A stretch of 9,739 bases of DNA, taken from NCBI GenBank assembly GCA_022712735.1, contig JAFLKA010000395.1:1-9739 (forward strand). The letters are read 5' to 3'. This document shows positions 6,293-9,739 of this stretch, one piece after another (the first letter of the stretch is position 1; each line of letters begins with the position of its first letter). Source of the stretch: Marinosulfonomonas sp. Lineage in GTDB: Bacteria > Pseudomonadota > Alphaproteobacteria > Rhodobacterales > Rhodobacteraceae. The notes under the pieces were generated by a model. The model did no database searches, was not told the DNA's origin, and saw nothing but the letters and a program-made list of their open reading frames with translations. Both the position numbers and the translations under genes were made by a program.

Positions 6293-6688
6293 GTGCATCG
6301 ACCGTTAAGGAAATTCAGGGTGTTGGGGTTTGTCCCGGTTATGGCTTGGCTGTTCATACAGCTGGTCATGATCAGCATGTGGAGCCCCGGAGTCTCTGCC
6401 TCGCCAGCTCTGGCCGGGCAAGCGGTGGTTATCTGTACCGGCGACGGGATTGTCACGGTCTTTTTCGATGTGGATGGTAATCCGATTGAAGGCGATTCGC
6501 AGTCATCGCAGCCCTGTACCTGGTGTACAAGTTTCAGTGGTCCACCAACCTTGACCCAAGAGATACAGCCAGCCAGCTTAGAATTGCGTCTGGCGGATTA
6601 TAGCTATTCCAACCAATCAAATGTGATCTGGCAACCACGCAAAACCTGCGACGGGTTCCCCATCCGCGCTCCTCCGATCAAAGCCTGA
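6293..6688 (+). CDS. Small exported DUF2946-like protein
   Basis: Predicted 131-residue protein with an N-terminal hydrophobic segment (about 12-40) that serves as a signal peptide or anchor, probably cleaved near SALAG (about 38-42). The mature part has the DUF2946 pattern: ICTGDGIVTVFFD near 47-59, a CTWC motif (75-78) and a basic C-terminus ending near RAPP (125-128). The Cys pair suggests metal binding or a disulfide, but the function of the family is not established. The GTG start at 6293 follows an AAAGG element at good spacing. The gene lies 71 bases before the binding-protein gene and probably belongs to the same metal-uptake operon. DUF2946 genes are often found near TonB-dependent receptors and metal systems. 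The family call rests on pattern only. Confidence 0.7.
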   Translation: MHRPLRKFRVLGFVPVMAWLFIQLVMISMWSPGVSASPALAGQAVVICTGDGIVTVFFDVDGNPIEGDSQSSQPCTWCTSFSGPPTLTQEIQPASLELRLADYSYSNQSNVIWQPRKTCDGFPIRAPPIKA

Positions 6689-6759
6689 ACCATAGACGAC
6701 CTTCGTGGCCATCCTTGTGGTGTGCCCACCCTCTATGCTTGCTTTATCGGAGAAACCAA

Positions 6760-7869
6760 ATGCACAGCAAATTTATTGCAGGACTCGCGGCATGTGCCGT
6801 CAGCCTGACTATGACCGTATCTTCCGCACTGGCCGGAACCATCACCGTAACCGATACCCTTGATCGCACCGTCGAGGTGCCAGACGATGCACAGCGCATT
6901 TTGCTCGGGTTTTATTTCGAGGACTTTTACGCCATCGGTGGTGCCCATGCCTATGACAAAGTCGTCGCCATTTCCCGCCCCGCGTGGGAAGGATGGCGCA
7001 ATTCGCAATGGAAAGCCTATGTGGCCAACAACCCAAATCTTGAAACCCTTGCTGATATTGGCGAGGTAGACGCGGGCACATTTTCCATTGAAACCGCAAT
7101 TGTCGCCAAGCCGGATGTCGCCATTCTGGCTGCTTGGCAATACCGCGCCCTTGGTGATGTTGTTGGCAAACTGGAAGCGGCTGGCATTCCCGTTGTTGTG
7201 GTTGACTACAACGCCCAGACCGTTGAAAAACATATCGCCAGCACGTTACTGATCGGCAAGATTGTGGGGCAAGAAGAGCGCGCAAAAGAACTGGCAGATA
7301 GCTATGCAGCAGCTGTTGCCGATGTTGAAACGCGGATCGCTAAAGCAGGCGGAAACAAACCTGTCGTTTATGTCGAACTGGGCAACAAAGGCGCCGATGA
7401 ATACGGCAATTCCTACGGAAACGGTATGTGGGGCGGTGTTATCACCCTAGCAGGCGGCACCAATATTGCGGCAGGAAAGGTCGAAAACTGGGGCGCTCTG
7501 AACCCCGAGTATGTGATTACCTCGAACCCTGATGTGATATTTCTGGCAGGATCGGATTGGCTCAGCAAACCTAAAGCCGTGTTGATGGGATTCGGTGTGG
7601 GCGCAGATGTCACCCGCGACCGGATGCAACCCTACACACAGCGCGCAGGATGGGCCGAAATGAAGGCTGTGCAAAACGGTCAGGTCCATGCGGTTTATCA
7701 TGGCGGCGCCCGCACGCTCTATGATTTTGCCTATCTGCAATACATCGCCAAGGTTCTGTATCCAGATGCCTTTGACGATGTTGACCCGATGGCAAATCTG
7801 GCAGCGCATTACGCAAAATACATGCCCATCACACCAGAAGGCACCTTCATGGTCAAACTGGCAGACTAA
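6760..7869 (+). CDS. ABC transporter periplasmic binding protein for a metal complex
   Basis: Periplasmic receptor of the helical-backbone class (PF01497, the FecB/BtuF/siderophore group) that delivers a ferric siderophore, haem, cobalamin or similar ligand to the permease. I choose the ATG at 6760 over upstream TTG 6715 because GGAGAA precedes it at good spacing and a standard signal peptide follows, with cleavage expected after SSALA (residue 25). The product is 369 residues. Its mature sequence opens with the family pattern TVTDTLDRTVEVPDDAQRI. It continues with ETIVAKPDVAIL-like sequence (IETAIVAKPDVAIL), AAGIPVVVVDY, and a second lobe with NPDVIFLAGS and WAEMKAVQNGQVHAV. No lipobox Cys follows the signal, so the protein should be soluble. 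It is followed by a hairpin and then the permease and ATPase genes. The ligand cannot be assigned. Confidence 0.9.
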   Translation: MHSKFIAGLAACAVSLTMTVSSALAGTITVTDTLDRTVEVPDDAQRILLGFYFEDFYAIGGAHAYDKVVAISRPAWEGWRNSQWKAYVANNPNLETLADIGEVDAGTFSIETAIVAKPDVAILAAWQYRALGDVVGKLEAAGIPVVVVDYNAQTVEKHIASTLLIGKIVGQEERAKELADSYAAAVADVETRIAKAGGNKPVVYVELGNKGADEYGNSYGNGMWGGVITLAGGTNIAAGKVENWGALNPEYVITSNPDVIFLAGSDWLSKPKAVLMGFGVGADVTRDRMQPYTQRAGWAEMKAVQNGQVHAVYHGGARTLYDFAYLQYIAKVLYPDAFDDVDPMANLAAHYAKYMPITPEGTFMVKLAD

Positions 7870-7875
7870 ATGAAT

Positions 7876-7901
7876 GGGCAAGGGCTTCGCGGTCCTTGCC
7901 C
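7876..7901 (+). promoter_or_regulatory. Intercistronic hairpin between binding-protein and permease genes
   Basis: GGGCAAGG (7876-7883) and CCTTGCCC (7894-7901) form a perfect 8-base stem around a 10-base loop that can add inner G-U and C-G pairs. It starts 6 bases after the binding-protein stop and ends 25 bases before the permease start. Such hairpins often protect the 5' message or partly stop transcription so that binding protein is made in excess of membrane components. The following TCAATTTCTT is only a weak U-tract, so partial termination or 3'-end protection is likelier than a full stop. Confidence 0.7.
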
Positions 7902-7926
7902 TCAATTTCTTGCGGGAAATAAATCC

Positions 7927-8976
7927 ATGTCCAGAACAACAAACGACGCCCAAACGCGCCTGTCTTTTGCCTCTCGCCGCTTGATGTGGTTGGGAGCGTC
8001 CTCGATGCTATTGCTCTTGGCGACCTTGACCGACATTCTGATCGGTCCCGCCTTTTTGAACGTGTTTGAGGTGCTGCGGGCGTTGATAAACCCAACAGGT
8101 GCGTCTGATCCAATGGTCGTGACAATCGTCCATGCGATCCGATTGCCAATGACGTTAATGGCCTTGATCGTCGGTGCGTCATTGGGCATCGCTGGGGTGC
8201 AAATGCAAACCATCCTCGGTAATCCGCTGGCCAGCCCCTATACGCTGGGGTTTTCCGCTGCGGCGGGTTTTGGCGCGGCCATCACCATCTTGTTTGGCCT
8301 GCAACTGCCACTGGTCCCGCAAATGACAGTGCCCGTTGCGGCCTTTGCGGCAGCATCGCTGGCCTGCCTGATGGTCTACGGCCTTGCCCATATTCGTGGG
8401 GTCACCGCCGAAGTCATGGTGCTAGCGGGCATTGCCACGCTTTTCCTGTTTCAGTCGCTGCAATCGTTGGTGCAATATCTGGCCGCCCCTGAAGTGCTGC
8501 AAGAAATTGTATTCTGGCTGTTCGGTTCCATGCTCAAAGCCACGTGGTTTTCGGTCTGGGTCTCGGGCAGCATATTATTGCTTAGCCTTGCCATGCTGAT
8601 CCCGAACATGTGGCAGCTCACGGCGCTACGGCTGGGTGACGAGCGTGCCGCCAGCCTTGGGGTTAATGTGCCCCGCTTGCGCCGCCGCGTGTTTTTCATC
8701 GTGTCATTACTCACTGCCGGAGCAGTCGCATTCGTTGGCACCATCGGTTTTGTCGGGCTGGTCGCCCCGCATTTGGCGCGCATGCTGGTGGGCGAAGATC
8801 AACGCATCCTGATCCCGGCATCAGCGGTGTTTGGTGGGTTGTTGATGGTCGGCGCATCCATTGCCTCAAAGCTGCTGTCACCCGGTGCTGTGGTGCCTGT
8901 GGGGATTGTCACGGCCCTGGTCGGCGTGCCCTTTTTGTTCGCCCTGATCCTGACTGGCAAAAGGAGGCATTGGTGA
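7927..8976 (+). CDS. FecCD-family ABC permease
   Basis: Inner-membrane subunit that carries the metal complex into the cytoplasm, probably as a homodimer in a type II importer. I place the start at ATG 7927 (349 residues, beginning MSRTTNDAQT) after GGGAA. The in-frame ATG at 7870 would translate the intercistronic hairpin and has no ribosome-binding site. About nine to ten membrane helices are visible. FecCD hallmarks in order are RLP (72-74), GASLGIAGVQMQ (83-94), NPLASPYTLG (99-108), the cytoplasmic loop LGDERAASLGVN (236-247) that contacts the ATPase, and GFVGLVAPHLARML (274-287). The stop overlaps the ATPase start (TGATG), so translation is coupled. The length and motifs are intact. Confidence 0.93.
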   Translation: MSRTTNDAQTRLSFASRRLMWLGASSMLLLLATLTDILIGPAFLNVFEVLRALINPTGASDPMVVTIVHAIRLPMTLMALIVGASLGIAGVQMQTILGNPLASPYTLGFSAAAGFGAAITILFGLQLPLVPQMTVPVAAFAAASLACLMVYGLAHIRGVTAEVMVLAGIATLFLFQSLQSLVQYLAAPEVLQEIVFWLFGSMLKATWFSVWVSGSILLLSLAMLIPNMWQLTALRLGDERAASLGVNVPRLRRRVFFIVSLLTAGAVAFVGTIGFVGLVAPHLARMLVGEDQRILIPASAVFGGLLMVGASIASKLLSPGAVVPVGIVTALVGVPFLFALILTGKRRHW

Positions 8977-9739
8977 TGCTGAAGATCGAAAACATCGGTG
9001 TCGGGTATGATGGCACTGCGGTTCTACATGCAATCAACGCACAGTTTGAACCGGGCACATTGACTGCCCTTGTCGGGCCAAACGGCACCGGAAAATCCAG
9101 CCTCCTAAAAGCAATGGCAGGACTTACTCCATCCAAGGGCGTGATCCGGTTGGATGATGTGGCCCTGAACAACGCGGGGCGGCTCAGTTCGATCGCCTAT
9201 ATGCCGCAAGACACGGGCGCGCAAAGTTCTCTAACGGTGCTAGAAGTGGTGCTGTTGGGCCGCCTGCGTTCGCTTGGTTTGCGGATTGGTGACGATATCA
9301 GGGCGCAGGCGGTGACGGCCCTACAACGCTTCCGGCTTGAGGCGTTTCAGGATCGTGCGATTGGCGCCTTAAGCGGTGGGCAACGCCAACTGGTGTTTTT
9401 GGCGCAATCGCTGTTTCGTGATCCTGATGTATTGCTGCTGGATGAACCCACTGCCGCACTGGATTTGCGCCACCAGCTGGTTGTGCTGGAACGTATTAAC
9501 GAGGCCTGCCATACCAGCAACATGATTGCAGTTGCCGCCATGCACGACCTAACACTGGCTGCGCGGTTTGCCGACCGAATTATATTTTTGTATGATGGCC
9601 AGATTGTCGCCGACGGGCCTCCGATCGAAGTCCTAACCCCGCAAATCTTGGAGCAGGTTTACCGTGTTGCCGCCGAAGTGCAGCTGGGCCCAAGCGGAAC
9701 ACTACACGTTTCGCCGGTGCGGGCACTTAGTGATGTAAG
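8976..9739 (+). CDS. FecE-type ABC transporter ATPase (incomplete at right edge)
   Basis: Cytoplasmic nucleotide-binding subunit that powers the FecCD permease. The frame from ATG 8976 is open for 254 codons and has no stop before the window ends, so the C-terminus is missing, probably by only a few residues given the usual 250-265. All motifs are present: Walker A GPNGTGKS (34-41), Q-loop Q78 in YMPQD, signature LSGGQ (132-136), Walker B VLLLDEP (152-158), D-loop ALD (161-163) and the switch His H190 in AMHD. The stretch SLTVLEVVLLGR (85-96) is typical of the siderophore/haem/B12 subgroup. A strong AAGGAGG at 8961-8967 precedes the start; GTG 8973, just upstream in frame, is an alternative start. 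The gene overlaps the permease stop by one base. Confidence 0.92.
   Translation, partial: MLKIENIGVGYDGTAVLHAINAQFEPGTLTALVGPNGTGKSSLLKAMAGLTPSKGVIRLDDVALNNAGRLSSIAYMPQDTGAQSSLTVLEVVLLGRLRSLGLRIGDDIRAQAVTALQRFRLEAFQDRAIGALSGGQRQLVFLAQSLFRDPDVLLLDEPTAALDLRHQLVVLERINEACHTSNMIAVAAMHDLTLAARFADRIIFLYDGQIVADGPPIEVLTPQILEQVYRVAAEVQLGPSGTLHVSPVRALSDV

Noticed and set aside
6719..6730. GGTG/CACC mini-hairpin between the DUF2946-like and binding-protein genes
   Set aside because: A four-base stem without a U-tract is expected by chance and does not support a terminator.
6733..7233. Long minus-strand open frame opposite the binding-protein gene
   Set aside because: It is a shadow of the well-supported + strand gene, with no start context or domain.
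7447..7953. Long minus-strand open frame opposite the binding-protein and permease junction
   Set aside because: It is a shadow frame over two strongly supported + strand genes and their intercistronic hairpin.

Overview
The window looks like a chromosomal segment of an alphaproteobacterium, most likely of the Rhodobacterales/Roseobacter group. The reasons are moderate-to-high GC with GC-rich third positions, a phosphatidylcholine synthase of the Pcs type, and a DUF484-xerC gene pair. The genus cannot be fixed from the sequence alone.

Left part (1-4350). A DMT/EamA permease on the + strand converges, with a 14-base overlap, on a minus-strand phosphatidylcholine synthase gene (pcs). Upstream of pcs, also on the minus strand, lies a tight operon read DUF484 -> xerC -> second DMT permease (4-base overlap, then an 11-base gap). 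A plausible promoter sits just before the DUF484 start. Between the DMT gene and pcs lies a decayed second copy of the 3' part of xerC, and the last codons and stop of the DMT gene fall inside it. The DMT gene is therefore bracketed by a complete xerC and a partial, dead one.

Middle part (4350-6290). This is a gene-poor, island-like stretch. It holds two copies of a short interspersed repeat (27 bases, one mismatch) in direct orientation about 1.4 kb apart. Between them is one recognisable gene, a family-2-like sulfotransferase, interrupted by a single missing T in a T-run. The rest is lower-GC or repeat-derived DNA with no convincing gene.

Right part (6290-9739). A + strand cluster for uptake of a metal complex: a small exported DUF2946-like protein with a CxxC motif, a periplasmic substrate-binding protein, a FecCD-type permease and a FecE-type ATPase. 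The ATPase frame is still open at the right edge of the window. A strong hairpin lies between the binding-protein and permease genes, where it could set their relative expression. The system probably imports a ferric siderophore, haem or a related metal chelate; the exact ligand cannot be told from the sequence.

I see no CRISPR array, tRNA, rRNA, complete insertion sequence, or convincing new multi-gene system. The most informative signals are the xerC scar around the DMT gene, the frameshifted sulfotransferase between direct repeats, and the DUF2946 gene attached to the metal-uptake operon.
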